This document shows, piece by piece, positions 14,249 through 22,817 of a stretch of DNA of 54,965 bases. The notes under the pieces were generated by a model. The model did no database searches and had not been told where the DNA came from. It saw nothing but the letters and a program-made list of their open reading frames with translations. Numbering within the stretch: position 1 is the first letter of the stretch; each line of letters begins with the position of its first letter. This DNA comes from a bacterium (GTDB lineage: Bacteria > SZUA-79 > Acidulodesulfobacterales > Acidulodesulfobacteraceae). The position numbers and the translations under genes were made by a program. The stretch is taken from contig QIJE01000027.1 of assembly GCA_003232385.1 (NCBI GenBank), forward strand, positions 1 through 54,965, given 5' to 3'.

Positions 14249-16877
14249 ACAAACCCTCAACTATATTTTCTATATTATCGATTTTCTCTACAAAAGAAGA
14301 GCCGCCTTGGGAAAAATCCCTTTTACCGCCGCCCTTTCCGCCAACCTCGACATTTATAAGCTTTATTATTTTAGACGCATCTATCGAACCACCGGTAGAA
14401 ACTATATATATGAATTTTTCATCATTAATTAACGATGAAAATATAACCGCGCTATCCCCCTTCGGGAAATCATGCCTTGATTTAAGGGCATTAATAAGAT
14501 CCTTAATGCCGTCTGCGGAAATATTTTTAAATTTGTATATCAGATACTTAACATTTCCGACGCTCTTAAATAATTTAATAAGCCTTTCCGCTTCTAAATC
14601 GCTTAATTTAGATCTAAGCTCTTCATTATTTTTCTCCGAATATTCATGACTGTAAAACAGTTTAATTATTTTATTATATATGTCCGACTTAGAGGAGTCT
14701 AACAGTGTTATTATGTTATTCATGTTATCTTCTTCGATATATAAAAAATTAAGATAATTAAAACCGGTTACCGCTTCAATCCTTCTAATGCCGGAAGCAA
14801 CCGAAGACTCCCCCGTAATCTTAAAAAAACCTATTTCGCCTACTCTAGAAACGTGAGTCCCCCCGCAAAACTCTTTAGAATAATCCCCCATAGAAACAAC
14901 CCTGACTTTTCCTTCGTATTTTTCGTCAAAAAAATGAAGCGCTCCCGAATCCATAGCCGCACTCGTATCAAGTTCTTCGGTTTTTACCTCTACATCCGAA
15001 AAGATATACTCATTCACAAGCATCTCTATTCGACGAATTTCACTGTCGGTAAGGGATTTGCCGTGCGAAAAATCAAACCTCAATCTCTCCGGATCAACGT
15101 AAGAACCTTGCTGTGAAACATGTTCTCCGACTATTTTTCTTAATGAAGCCTGCAGAAGGTGAACCGCGCTATGGTTAGAGGCCGTATTCTTCCTTATTTT
15201 TTTATCCACACAAAATTCTGCCTTCATTGGAAAACATTTTCGGACCGTACCGTTATCTTTTAAAATCCTGCCGTAATGAAGTATCACTCCGTTTTTAGTT
15301 TTATACGTATTAGTAACCGAGACACTGCCGCCGGCCCATTCGATAACACCTTTATCCCCCGACTGTCCGCCGCCTTCCGGATAAAACGGGGTAGAATCGG
15401 CAATAACGTAATAAAAATTTCCGCTTTCCGCCAATGTTACAAACTCGCCTTTTTCATCTAATATCCCCGTGATATTGCCGCTGCCCTTTAATGTTTCGTA
15501 TCCGTAGAAATCGGTTACCGAAAAATCCGGATTAACGTCTAAAATACCCCGCTTTTCCTTTTTTCGCCTTGAACCCCTTTTTTGAATTCCCATAAGCTCG
15601 TCGAATTTTTTTAAGTCTAAGGTTAAACCGTTTTCAGATGCTATATCCGCCGTCATATCGACCGGAAAACCTTTGGCGTCGTAAAGCTTAAAGATAAAAT
15701 CTCCCGGTATAATTTTTTTATTTCCACTCTTTAACTCCGATATTTTCTCCTCCAAAAGCTTCAATCCCTGACCTATCGTATCGGAAAACTTATTATATTC
15801 CTCGGAGATTATTTTTTCGAAAACGGCAAACCCATCTCTTGCCTCCGGATAGAACCCGCCCATAACTATTACAACCGTATTTCCCAGGTAGATTAAATTT
15901 TCCAAGCTTATGCCCAATTTTAAAGAATATCTTATAAGTCTCCTTAATATCCTCCTAAATACATACCCCCTACCTTCATTGGACGGAAAAACGGATTCCG
16001 ACGATAAGAAGATGGAAGTTCTTACATGGTCGCTTATCACCCTGGCGGCTACATCATAATTCTCGCCGCTTTTACCGTAAGATTTTCCGGTTATGGAGTC
16101 TATTTCGCTTATGTAAGGCTTAAAAACATCGGTGTCGTAATTGGATTTTACATTCTGCAGAACCCTCAATATCCGCTCCAAACCCATACCGGTATCTATG
16201 GACGGTTTTGGAAGCATAGAGACGGCGCCGTCGATACTTCTATTGAATTCCATAAAAACAAGATTCCATATTTCGAGATATCTTCCGCAATCACAATCCA
16301 CGCTGCATTCCTTATGCCCCAACTCGGAATATTCGGTATCGAAAAAAATCTCGCTCGAATAACCGCACGGACCGGTTTCTCCCATTTGCCAAAAATTAGT
16401 TTCGTCCCCGAGTCTAAAAATCCTTTCTTCGCTCACCCCTGCAACGTCTCTCCAAATAGAATATCCTTCCTCGTCCTTACTGTTAACGGTAATATATAAC
16501 TTATCCGAATCCAACCCGAGAACGTCCCTTAAGAACTCGTATGCAAATAAAACAGCGTCTTTTTTAAAATAATCGCCGAACGAAAAATTGCCGAGCATTT
16601 CGAAAAATGTGTGATGACGGGATGTTTTGCCGACATTTTCAAGATCGTTGTGTTTCCCTCCGGCTCTCATGCATTTTTGAACGCTTACCGCTCTTAAAAA
16701 AGGCGGTTTGGCTACACCGGTAAAATAATCCTTAAACTGCACCATTCCGGCATTAGTAAACATGATGGAGTCGTCTCCGGCGGGAATCAAAGAAGAACCG
16801 GAAACAAAATCATGGTCTTTCTTCGTAAAATAATCGACAAACAGTTCTCTCAATTCGTTAGATAATAAACTTTTCAT
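14235..16877 (-). CDS. alaS: alanyl-tRNA synthetase
   Basis: An 880-residue class II synthetase that charges tRNA-Ala. The catalytic domain shows motif 1/2 features (FTNAGMVQFKDYFTG, RKxRAGGKHNDLENVGKTSRHHTFFEMLGNFSFGDYF region), the editing domain has NHSAVHLLQ and CGGTHVSR zinc/active-site motifs, and the C-terminal glycine-rich C-Ala domain has GGKGGGKRDFSQGG. Full length. In many proteobacteria alaS follows recA-recX, as here, 18 bases past recX. The typical C-Ala motif GGRPDMAQAGG reads GGKRDFSQGG here, a mild divergence. Confidence 0.97.
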   Translation of the reverse strand: MKSLLSNELRELFVDYFTKKDHDFVSGSSLIPAGDDSIMFTNAGMVQFKDYFTGVAKPPFLRAVSVQKCMRAGGKHNDLENVGKTSRHHTFFEMLGNFSFGDYFKKDAVLFAYEFLRDVLGLDSDKLYITVNSKDEEGYSIWRDVAGVSEERIFRLGDETNFWQMGETGPCGYSSEIFFDTEYSELGHKECSVDCDCGRYLEIWNLVFMEFNRSIDGAVSMLPKPSIDTGMGLERILRVLQNVKSNYDTDVFKPYISEIDSITGKSYGKSGENYDVAARVISDHVRTSIFLSSESVFPSNEGRGYVFRRILRRLIRYSLKLGISLENLIYLGNTVVIVMGGFYPEARDGFAVFEKIISEEYNKFSDTIGQGLKLLEEKISELKSGNKKIIPGDFIFKLYDAKGFPVDMTADIASENGLTLDLKKFDELMGIQKRGSRRKKEKRGILDVNPDFSVTDFYGYETLKGSGNITGILDEKGEFVTLAESGNFYYVIADSTPFYPEGGGQSGDKGVIEWAGGSVSVTNTYKTKNGVILHYGRILKDNGTVRKCFPMKAEFCVDKKIRKNTASNHSAVHLLQASLRKIVGEHVSQQGSYVDPERLRFDFSHGKSLTDSEIRRIEMLVNEYIFSDVEVKTEELDTSAAMDSGALHFFDEKYEGKVRVVSMGDYSKEFCGGTHVSRVGEIGFFKITGESSVASGIRRIEAVTGFNYLNFLYIEEDNMNNIITLLDSSKSDIYNKIIKLFYSHEYSEKNNEELRSKLSDLEAERLIKLFKSVGNVKYLIYKFKNISADGIKDLINALKSRHDFPKGDSAVIFSSLINDEKFIYIVSTGGSIDASKIIKLINVEVGGKGGGKRDFSQGGSSFVEKIDNIENIVEGLFARA

Positions 16878-16895
16878 ATTTATATAATATAATGT

Positions 16896-17393
16896 TTATA
16901 ATGCACTGTTTAAGATATCTTCGATAATGTTAGAAGAAAATCCCCTGCCCTGCAAAAAATTATATAACTTCTTCTTAAACATTAATTTATTCTCTCTGTA
17001 TTTTATTAACGAAACCTTTTTTTTGTCCATTGCCTTAATGGCTATATCGTGTTCTTCATCTTCGGTATAAAACATTTCTGATACTTTATCTATAAGACTT
17101 TTATTGAGTCCCTTTTTGTATAACTCATAACTTAATTTTATTCTTCCGATAAGTTTTCTTTTACCGTTTTCTATAAAACGTTTGGCAAACGATTCGTCGT
17201 TTATATAGTCGTATTCTTTTAATTTTTTGACGGTTTTACCGATATCCTCGGTAGAAAACCCTTTTTTAATGAGCTTTTCCGCAATCTGCTTTTCAGAATA
17301 AGACCTGGCGGAAATAAGCTTAAGCGAATAGTTCAATGCCGATACCGGGGCTTTAAATCTTCTTTTGGATAAATCTTTCTGCGATACCTTCAA
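16896..17393 (-). CDS. recX: RecX regulatory protein
   Basis: RecX caps and inhibits RecA filaments. The protein has the three-helix repeats of the family: ALNYSLKLISARSYSEKQIAEKLIKKGFS and VKKLKEYDYINDESFAKRFIE. The frame is open back to 17522 inside pilT, but the TTG at 17393 lies one base after the pilT stop and has GGAG 8 bases upstream, and it gives 165 residues, the normal RecX length. I choose that start; the pilT stop and recX start then read TGAGTTG. It sits two genes after recA with pilT in between, so it is probably transcribed with them. Confidence 0.9.
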   Translation of the reverse strand: MKVSQKDLSKRRFKAPVSALNYSLKLISARSYSEKQIAEKLIKKGFSTEDIGKTVKKLKEYDYINDESFAKRFIENGKRKLIGRIKLSYELYKKGLNKSLIDKVSEMFYTEDEEHDIAIKAMDKKKVSLIKYRENKLMFKKKLYNFLQGRGFSSNIIEDILNSAL

Positions 17394-17394
17394 C

Positions 17395-18615
17395 TCAACT
17401 GCTCCAAAACGAACCGGATTTGCCGGAGACGGCATCAGGGTTCGCCAGGGTATCGTTCTCCGAGGACCGGAGGTTTTCGGGTCCTGCAAATGAAGATACG
17501 TTTGAGTCCTTGCTGGAGGCATTTACGCCGGATATTAACAATGCAAGGTCGTTAGGGGACGTGGATTCGGAGAGGGCATCTTTATAGGTTATTAAACCGG
17601 CTTTATAGAAATTATAAAGAGACTGATCAAACGTCTGCATTCCGTATTGAATATTGCCGCTTTTAATATAATCCCTTATGCTCGCCGTTTTATCCTCGTC
17701 GGCAATACATTCCTTTATCATCTCCGTCCCTATCATTATTTCTACGGAAGGCAGTCTGCCGGTCTTATCCGCTTTAACTATGAGCCTCTGAGATATTATC
17801 GCAGAAATCACGGAGGAAAGTTGCACCCTTATCTGCTTTTGTTGATAAGGCGGAAAAACCGCAATAATTCTATTGACGGTCTCTTGAACATCAAGGGTAT
17901 GAAGCGTACTCATAACGAGATGACCTGTTTCCGCCGCTATCATTGCCGTCTCTATGGTTTCCAAGTCTCTCATCTCACCGACGAGGATAACGTCCGGATC
18001 CTGCCTTAAGGCTTCTCTTAAACCGTGAGAAAAAGAATAAATATCCATACCGAATTCACGCTGATTTATCACGGCTTTTATATCTTTATGCAAATATTCT
18101 ATGGGGTCTTCGATGGTAATAACGTTAACCGGCCTAGTATGATTTATATAATCTATCATGGATGCCAGCGTCGTAGATTTTCCGCTTCCGGTCACGCCGG
18201 TTACTAAAATAAGCCCTCTTTTACGCAACGATATAGATTTTATAATTTGAGGCAAATTTAGCGAATCAAACGGGGGTATTTCGAACGGTACATATCTCAT
18301 AGCTATGCTTATAGAGTTTCTCTGCGAAAATATATTAACCCTAAATCTGCCGACGCCTTCAAGGCTATACGCCAAATCTACATCTCTATTTTCCTGAAAT
18401 ACCTTGAGCTGATGCTTATCCATCATGCTTCCGGCAACCTTTTCGATTATATCTTTCGAAAGTATCTTTAAATTTTCCTGCCTATAAATATCGCCGTTTA
18501 TTCTAAAAATAGGATAAGAATTTACCTTGAGATGAATATCGGATGCATTCATGTCCACGGCAATCTTTAAAAGTATTTCTATAAAAGACGGCTTTTCAGC
18601 CGGTTGTCCCGCCAT
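17395..18615 (-). CDS. pilT: type IV pilus retraction ATPase PilT
   Basis: A 406-residue secretion-type ATPase that powers pilus retraction in twitching motility. N-terminal domain (DMNASDIHLKVNSYPIFRING), Walker A GVTGSGKS (140-147), Asp box VITIEDPIEYLH, Walker B VILVGEMRD (209-217) and His box (STLHTLD) are intact. PilT usually has ~345-370 residues; here about 50 C-terminal residues, rich in Ser and Asn, are added and look disordered. It lies between recA and recX, an unusual place for a pilus gene; the pilMNOPQ genes are ~26 kb away. The stop overlaps the recX ribosome binding site. PilU is the alternative, but the AIRE-like C-terminal segment was not examined closely. Confidence 0.93.
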   Translation of the reverse strand: MAGQPAEKPSFIEILLKIAVDMNASDIHLKVNSYPIFRINGDIYRQENLKILSKDIIEKVAGSMMDKHQLKVFQENRDVDLAYSLEGVGRFRVNIFSQRNSISIAMRYVPFEIPPFDSLNLPQIIKSISLRKRGLILVTGVTGSGKSTTLASMIDYINHTRPVNVITIEDPIEYLHKDIKAVINQREFGMDIYSFSHGLREALRQDPDVILVGEMRDLETIETAMIAAETGHLVMSTLHTLDVQETVNRIIAVFPPYQQKQIRVQLSSVISAIISQRLIVKADKTGRLPSVEIMIGTEMIKECIADEDKTASIRDYIKSGNIQYGMQTFDQSLYNFYKAGLITYKDALSESTSPNDLALLISGVNASSKDSNVSSFAGPENLRSSENDTLANPDAVSGKSGSFWSS

Positions 18616-18671
18616 TATCTTATTCTACCCCTCTCCATTACGTATTATTCGACGCTAAAACGTCGAGGCAT

Positions 18672-19724
18672 TTATACCTTAATATTAGATTTTTCTAAAA
18701 TTTTGGAGTGTATCTCGTCCCGCAATACCGTATTGTTTCTGAGAGTTTCCTTGGCTGCTTCACGCCCCTGACCCAGCCTTTCCTTGCCGCAACTAAACCA
18801 CGTTCCCGATTTTTCTATTATACCGTAATCCGTACCCAGATCGACTATATCCCCCTCCAGCGATATCCCGCTATCGTAAATTATGTCAAACTCGGTCCCT
18901 TTAAACGGTGGGGCTACTTTATTTTTGACTATCCTGGCTTTAGTGCGAGAACCGATTATTTCATCGCCTCTTTTAATGGAGCCTATCCTCCTGATGTCTA
19001 TTCTAACGGAAGAATAAAATTTAAGGGCATTGCCTCCGGTAGTGGTTTCGGGAGAACCGAACATAACGCCTATTTTCATTCTAATCTGATTAATAAATAT
19101 AACCGCCGTATTCGACTTATCTATAGCCGACGTAAGTTTTCTCAATGCCTGAGACATGAGTCTTGCCTGAAGCCCCATGTGTGTGTCTCCCATATCCCCT
19201 TCTATTTCCGCCCTTGGAACGAGAGCCGCAACCGAATCTATGGCTAAAACATCAAGAGAACCGGACCTCACAAGAGAGTCGGCAATCTCTAAAGCCTCTT
19301 CGCCGGTGCTCGGCTGAGAAACTAAAAGCTCATCGACGTTCACGCCTATTTTTTTAGCATAATTTAAATCTAAGGCATGCTCCGCATCAATAAATGCCGC
19401 AATCCCTCCTTTTTTTTGAGCCTGAGCAATAATTTGAAGGGTAAGCGTGGTTTTGCCGGAAGACTCCGGGCCGAATATTTCTATAACCCTGCCCCTAGGT
19501 ATGCCGCCTATGCCCAGCGCTATATCTAACGAGATCGAACCGGTGGGGATAACCTGAATGTTTTTCATTACCGGCCTCCCGCCGAGCTTCATAACCGCTC
19601 CGACTCCAAACTGTTTTTCTATTTGGGCAATAGCGATGTCCAACGCCTTAATCTTTTGTTCCTGAACCGGCGCCTTGGTTTTAACTTCCTTGTTTTCTTT
19701 ACTATTAGTCGATTTTAAAGACAT
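18672..19724 (-). CDS. recA: recombinase RecA
   Basis: A 350-residue DNA-dependent ATPase for homologous recombination and SOS induction. Walker [17 protein letters not shown] motif [14 protein letters not shown], Walker [25 protein letters not shown] and the L2 region ([23 protein letters not shown]) are intact. N-terminal extension of about 20 charged residues ([14 protein letters not shown]) is modest. A strong promoter lies 45-75 bases upstream. Start ATG has AGGGG upstream. Confidence 0.98.
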   Translation of the reverse strand: MSLKSTNSKENKEVKTKAPVQEQKIKALDIAIAQIEKQFGVGAVMKLGGRPVMKNIQVIPTGSISLDIALGIGGIPRGRVIEIFGPESSGKTTLTLQIIAQAQKKGGIAAFIDAEHALDLNYAKKIGVNVDELLVSQPSTGEEALEIADSLVRSGSLDVLAIDSVAALVPRAEIEGDMGDTHMGLQARLMSQALRKLTSAIDKSNTAVIFINQIRMKIGVMFGSPETTTGGNALKFYSSVRIDIRRIGSIKRGDEIIGSRTKARIVKNKVAPPFKGTEFDIIYDSGISLEGDIVDLGTDYGIIEKSGTWFSCGKERLGQGREAAKETLRNNTVLRDEIHSKILEKSNIKV

Positions 19725-19768
19725 TTCCGTTACCCCTATTTATTCGCTTAATTTATTCATATTTAAAA

Positions 19769-19797
19769 GTTATATCTCAAAAAAGAAATATTATCAA
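19769..19797 (-). promoter_or_regulatory. promoter of recA
   Basis: Minus strand: -35 TTGATA (19797-19792), 17-base spacer, -10 TATAAC (19774-19769), about 45 bases before the recA ATG. I see no E. coli-type or Bacillus-type LexA box overlapping it, so SOS control, if any, uses another motif. Confidence 0.7.
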
Positions 19798-19870
19798 GTT
19801 AAATCCATTAAAACTACATTATAATATTATCAACCGTCTTTTAACGCTTATCAGGTAATATATACCCCAT

Positions 19871-21106
19871 CTACAACATTCCGCTAAGAAGCCTGTATAC
19901 CCAGAAAAGCGCCATTTTTGCAGTATAAGCCTTAATATCCATACGCGTACCGGAAAAGGCATATTTCCTTACCTCTTTCAGCTTAGAGCCGAAAAGGGCT
20001 ATAAAAACCGTACCTACCGGATAATTATCGCTCGGAGTTTCCGGTCCCGCAAAACCGGTTACGGCAAGTCCGATATCGCAAGATGCTTTTTCTTTCACTG
20101 CCTCCGCCATTGATAACGCACATCTTTCGGAAACGGCTCCGTCTTTTTCTATAATAGCATTATCTATTCCGAGGATATCCGTCTTTGCATAATCGGAATA
20201 TACTACGCCGCCGTATATAAAATAATCCGACGCTCCCGGCAGATCGGTAAGTTTGTCGGAAATATACCCCCCGGTAAGCGATTCTGCGACCGCAATCTTA
20301 ACACCGGTCTCCTTGAGAAGATAAGAACAAACGATATTGAGTTCGTCATCGTCGTAGCCGTAAAGGTAATCCTTAAATATTTCGCCGACTCCGTCGTCTA
20401 CCGATTTAATGTTTTCATTAAGTTTTTGAGTTGAAATACCGCTGACCGTTGTTGATAATACGAACTCCCCATATGAAAATTCATAATTAAAACTGTATTT
20501 ATAATTTTTTTTAAGCCTTTCAAGGAGGTTCTCGAATTCCCTTTCTTTTAGACCGAACAGCTTGTATTTTCTCAATCTTACGGAATAATTAACCCCCATC
20601 TTTCCCAATACCTTTCCGAGTATATGATTTTTAAACATATTTACCGCATTTTCGGATTCAAGGGGTATGGCGGCAAAAAATATGGGTTCGGTCAAATAAA
20701 AACCGGAAATGCCGGAATTTTGATTCGGAATGATAAAGGAATTTTCCGGAAAATAACATATTTTTTCACCATAGGGAGTCAACTCTTTCTTGCCGGATTC
20801 ATGAACAAGCCTCATTAAATCTGCGGCGTCTTTGTTCCTGACAAGCTCTTTCCCGAATATCTCCGATGCCATATTCTGAGTAATGCATCTGCTTTCGTTT
20901 ATGCCGCCGCACGTTATAACTAACGAATCCCCCGACGCCATATAGGACATGACCTTATATATACCGTCTTTCTGGTCTCTCGGCATAATGACGGCTTCTT
21001 TAAATCCGAGGCTGTAATTCGAAAGCACGGCGGAAATATCCTTTATTATCCTCCCTGCTTCCACAAAATTATTATCTTCTGCTATAACAAGTATCTTAAT
21101 ATCCAT
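19871..21106 (-). CDS. cinA: CinA-family protein (nicotinamide nucleotide amidohydrolase domain)
   Basis: A 411-residue protein with CinA layout. The C-terminal domain (~250-411) is a PncC-type NMN amidohydrolase with the catalytic ESLTGG motif, GGVVYSDYAKTDILG and AVTGFAGP; it recycles NMN to nicotinic acid mononucleotide. The N-terminal MoCF domain (~1-170) is degenerate: the conserved GGLGPTxDDLT motif reads CGGINESRCIT, and the usual pyrophosphatase site seems lost, although FGKELVRNKDA and TPYGEK still fit the fold. The gene lies upstream of recA with a promoter between, a common pairing linked to transformation and repair in some bacteria. Confidence 0.85.
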   Translation of the reverse strand: MDIKILVIAEDNNFVEAGRIIKDISAVLSNYSLGFKEAVIMPRDQKDGIYKVMSYMASGDSLVITCGGINESRCITQNMASEIFGKELVRNKDAADLMRLVHESGKKELTPYGEKICYFPENSFIIPNQNSGISGFYLTEPIFFAAIPLESENAVNMFKNHILGKVLGKMGVNYSVRLRKYKLFGLKEREFENLLERLKKNYKYSFNYEFSYGEFVLSTTVSGISTQKLNENIKSVDDGVGEIFKDYLYGYDDDELNIVCSYLLKETGVKIAVAESLTGGYISDKLTDLPGASDYFIYGGVVYSDYAKTDILGIDNAIIEKDGAVSERCALSMAEAVKEKASCDIGLAVTGFAGPETPSDNYPVGTVFIALFGSKLKEVRKYAFSGTRMDIKAYTAKMALFWVYRLLSGML

Positions 21107-21128
21107 AAATTCTATAAGCCTTTTATAT

Positions 21129-21614
21129 TTATATATGCGCCGTTAAAATAATTATAAATCTTAAAACTATGATAGAAAAAAGAGCTGCAACGATATCGTC
21201 AAGCATAACCCCTAATCCCCCTTCCACGTTTTTGTCTATATATCTAACGGGAAACGGCTTCAATATATCGAAAAACCTAAATAATATGAATCCTAAAACG
21301 GCATAAAGAATTGAAAACGGGAACCACAGAACCCCTATCATAACCGTAAGATATCCCGCCGTTTCGTCTATTACTACGAAGGAAGGGTCTTTTATTCCGG
21401 ATATTTTCTCTGCACCGGACGAAAAATAAACCCCCAGAATAAATATAGACACACATAATGCAATGTAATAATAAGGGTTCAAAAATCTCAATATCGATAT
21501 ATATAACAAAAAAGCCGCTACCGAACCTGCCGTTCCCGGAGCATAAGGAAAAAACCCCGTATAAAAAAACGAAGAGATAAATATAGAAATATTAAAACCC
21601 TTTTGCTTTGCCAT
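21129..21614 (-). CDS. pgpA: phosphatidylglycerophosphatase A
   Basis: A 161-residue inner-membrane phosphatase that makes phosphatidylglycerol. The motifs TGFFPYAPGTAGSVAA, DPSFVVIDETAG and RFFDILKPFPV are specific for PgpA, with the acidic VIDE site in place. Three to four hydrophobic segments are visible. It lies directly before cinA (22 bases), an arrangement common across proteobacteria. Full length for the family. Confidence 0.95.
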   Translation of the reverse strand: MAKQKGFNISIFISSFFYTGFFPYAPGTAGSVAAFLLYISILRFLNPYYYIALCVSIFILGVYFSSGAEKISGIKDPSFVVIDETAGYLTVMIGVLWFPFSILYAVLGFILFRFFDILKPFPVRYIDKNVEGGLGVMLDDIVAALFSIIVLRFIIILTAHI

Positions 21615-21673
21615 ATTTCGATTTCATCCCAACCCGCACGAGCGGGTATCTAGTAATTATCATAATTAATCCG

Positions 21674-22786
21674 CTAAGATTGAAACTTGTACCTTCTCAT
21701 AGCAATATTAAGCAGTATGGCTACGGCGGACATATCTACCAGCAAAGACGTTCCTCCATAACTGAAAAAAGGAAGCGGTACGCCGACGGCAGGCAGTAAC
21801 CCCACGGTCATAAACATATTGACTATCGTATGAAACGTGATTATACTAAGGGCACCCCCGCCGAGCAGAAACCCTTGCAATTTTTTTGTTCTGTAAACGA
21901 TATTATATCCTCTCACTATGAGTATAAAATATAATCCGATAAGAATCAACCCGCCCAGAAAACCAAATTGCTGCATAAACGTGGAGAAGATGAAATCGGT
22001 ATGTTTAGCCGGTAAAAAATTAAGGGTACTTTGAGAGCCTTTTCCAAATCCGTTTCCGAAAAACCTGCCTGCTCCAACTGCAATCTCTGATTGCATCATA
22101 TTATAACCCGCTCCAAGATAATCTTTAGCGGGATGTAAAAATATAAGTATTCTGCTTTTTTGATAAGGCTTCAGCCTAAACCATAAGAGCGGACCTGCGA
22201 ACAGGGCGATTCCGGTCAAAATTATCATAGCGTTTCTTTTAATGCCGGCAATAAAAACCATAGTAATGCCTATAAAAAATACTATCAAAGCCGTTCCCAA
22301 ATCCGGTTCCTTCGCTATTAGAATCGCCGGCAGAATAATCATTGCAAACGGAATCAATAGCTCTTTTATGGAATAGCTGTTTTTATCCTTACGAAAAGTG
22401 AAATATCTGACAAGGGCTAATATCAAGGCTATTTTCATAAATTCCGAAGGCTGAAACGAAAACATTCCGAAAGAAATCCATCTTGACGCTCCGTGTGTAA
22501 TCTTGCCTTCCAACAGTACGGCTGCAATCAGTATAAAAATAAAACCATATATATAATAGGCTATTTCTATAAATATGTTGTAATCTATGGTAATAATAAT
22601 AAACATTACGATAAACGCTATCAAAAACCATATGATCTGTTTTACGATGTAGGGGTCAAAAAAATCTTTGTGATTTATGCTTAACGAACCGTAAAGATTT
22701 GCAATGCCTATAACGAAAATCAAAATAACGGTGAAAAACATCACGAAATCAAAATTTTTCGCATATTTATTATTTAATATTCTCAT
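21674..22786 (-). CDS. rodA: rod-shape peptidoglycan polymerase RodA
   Basis: A 370-residue SEDS-family glycosyltransferase with ~10 membrane segments that polymerises glycan strands for side-wall growth with PBP2. The family motifs GARSWIxxG-type (HGASRWISFGMFSFQPSEFMKIALILALVRYF), KEPDLGTALI and GVPLPFFSYGGTSLL are intact. It follows mrdA (PBP2) by 32 bases, and mreBCD lie further upstream, so the elongasome set is nearly contiguous. Confidence 0.95.
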   Translation of the reverse strand: MRILNNKYAKNFDFVMFFTVILIFVIGIANLYGSLSINHKDFFDPYIVKQIIWFLIAFIVMFIIITIDYNIFIEIAYYIYGFIFILIAAVLLEGKITHGASRWISFGMFSFQPSEFMKIALILALVRYFTFRKDKNSYSIKELLIPFAMIILPAILIAKEPDLGTALIVFFIGITMVFIAGIKRNAMIILTGIALFAGPLLWFRLKPYQKSRILIFLHPAKDYLGAGYNMMQSEIAVGAGRFFGNGFGKGSQSTLNFLPAKHTDFIFSTFMQQFGFLGGLILIGLYFILIVRGYNIVYRTKKLQGFLLGGGALSIITFHTIVNMFMTVGLLPAVGVPLPFFSYGGTSLLVDMSAVAILLNIAMRRYKFQS

Positions 22787-22817
22787 GCGTATCCTTTCTT
22801 AAATCTGCTTATATATT

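Noticed and set aside
16026-16499. Long frame antisense to alaS (157 codons)
   Set aside because: It lies wholly inside the well-supported alaS gene and has no recognised motif; codon constraints of alaS explain it.
17394-17522. Longer RecX N-terminus inside pilT
   Set aside because: It would overlap pilT by 128 bases, has no ribosome binding site and makes RecX too long; the TTG at 17393 fits better.
18708-19247. Long frame antisense to recA (179 codons)
   Set aside because: Fully within recA, no domain is recognised, and no ribosome binding site is seen.
19725-19870. LexA box in the recA promoter
   Set aside because: Neither a CTG-N10-CAG nor a GAAC-N4-GTTC motif is present.
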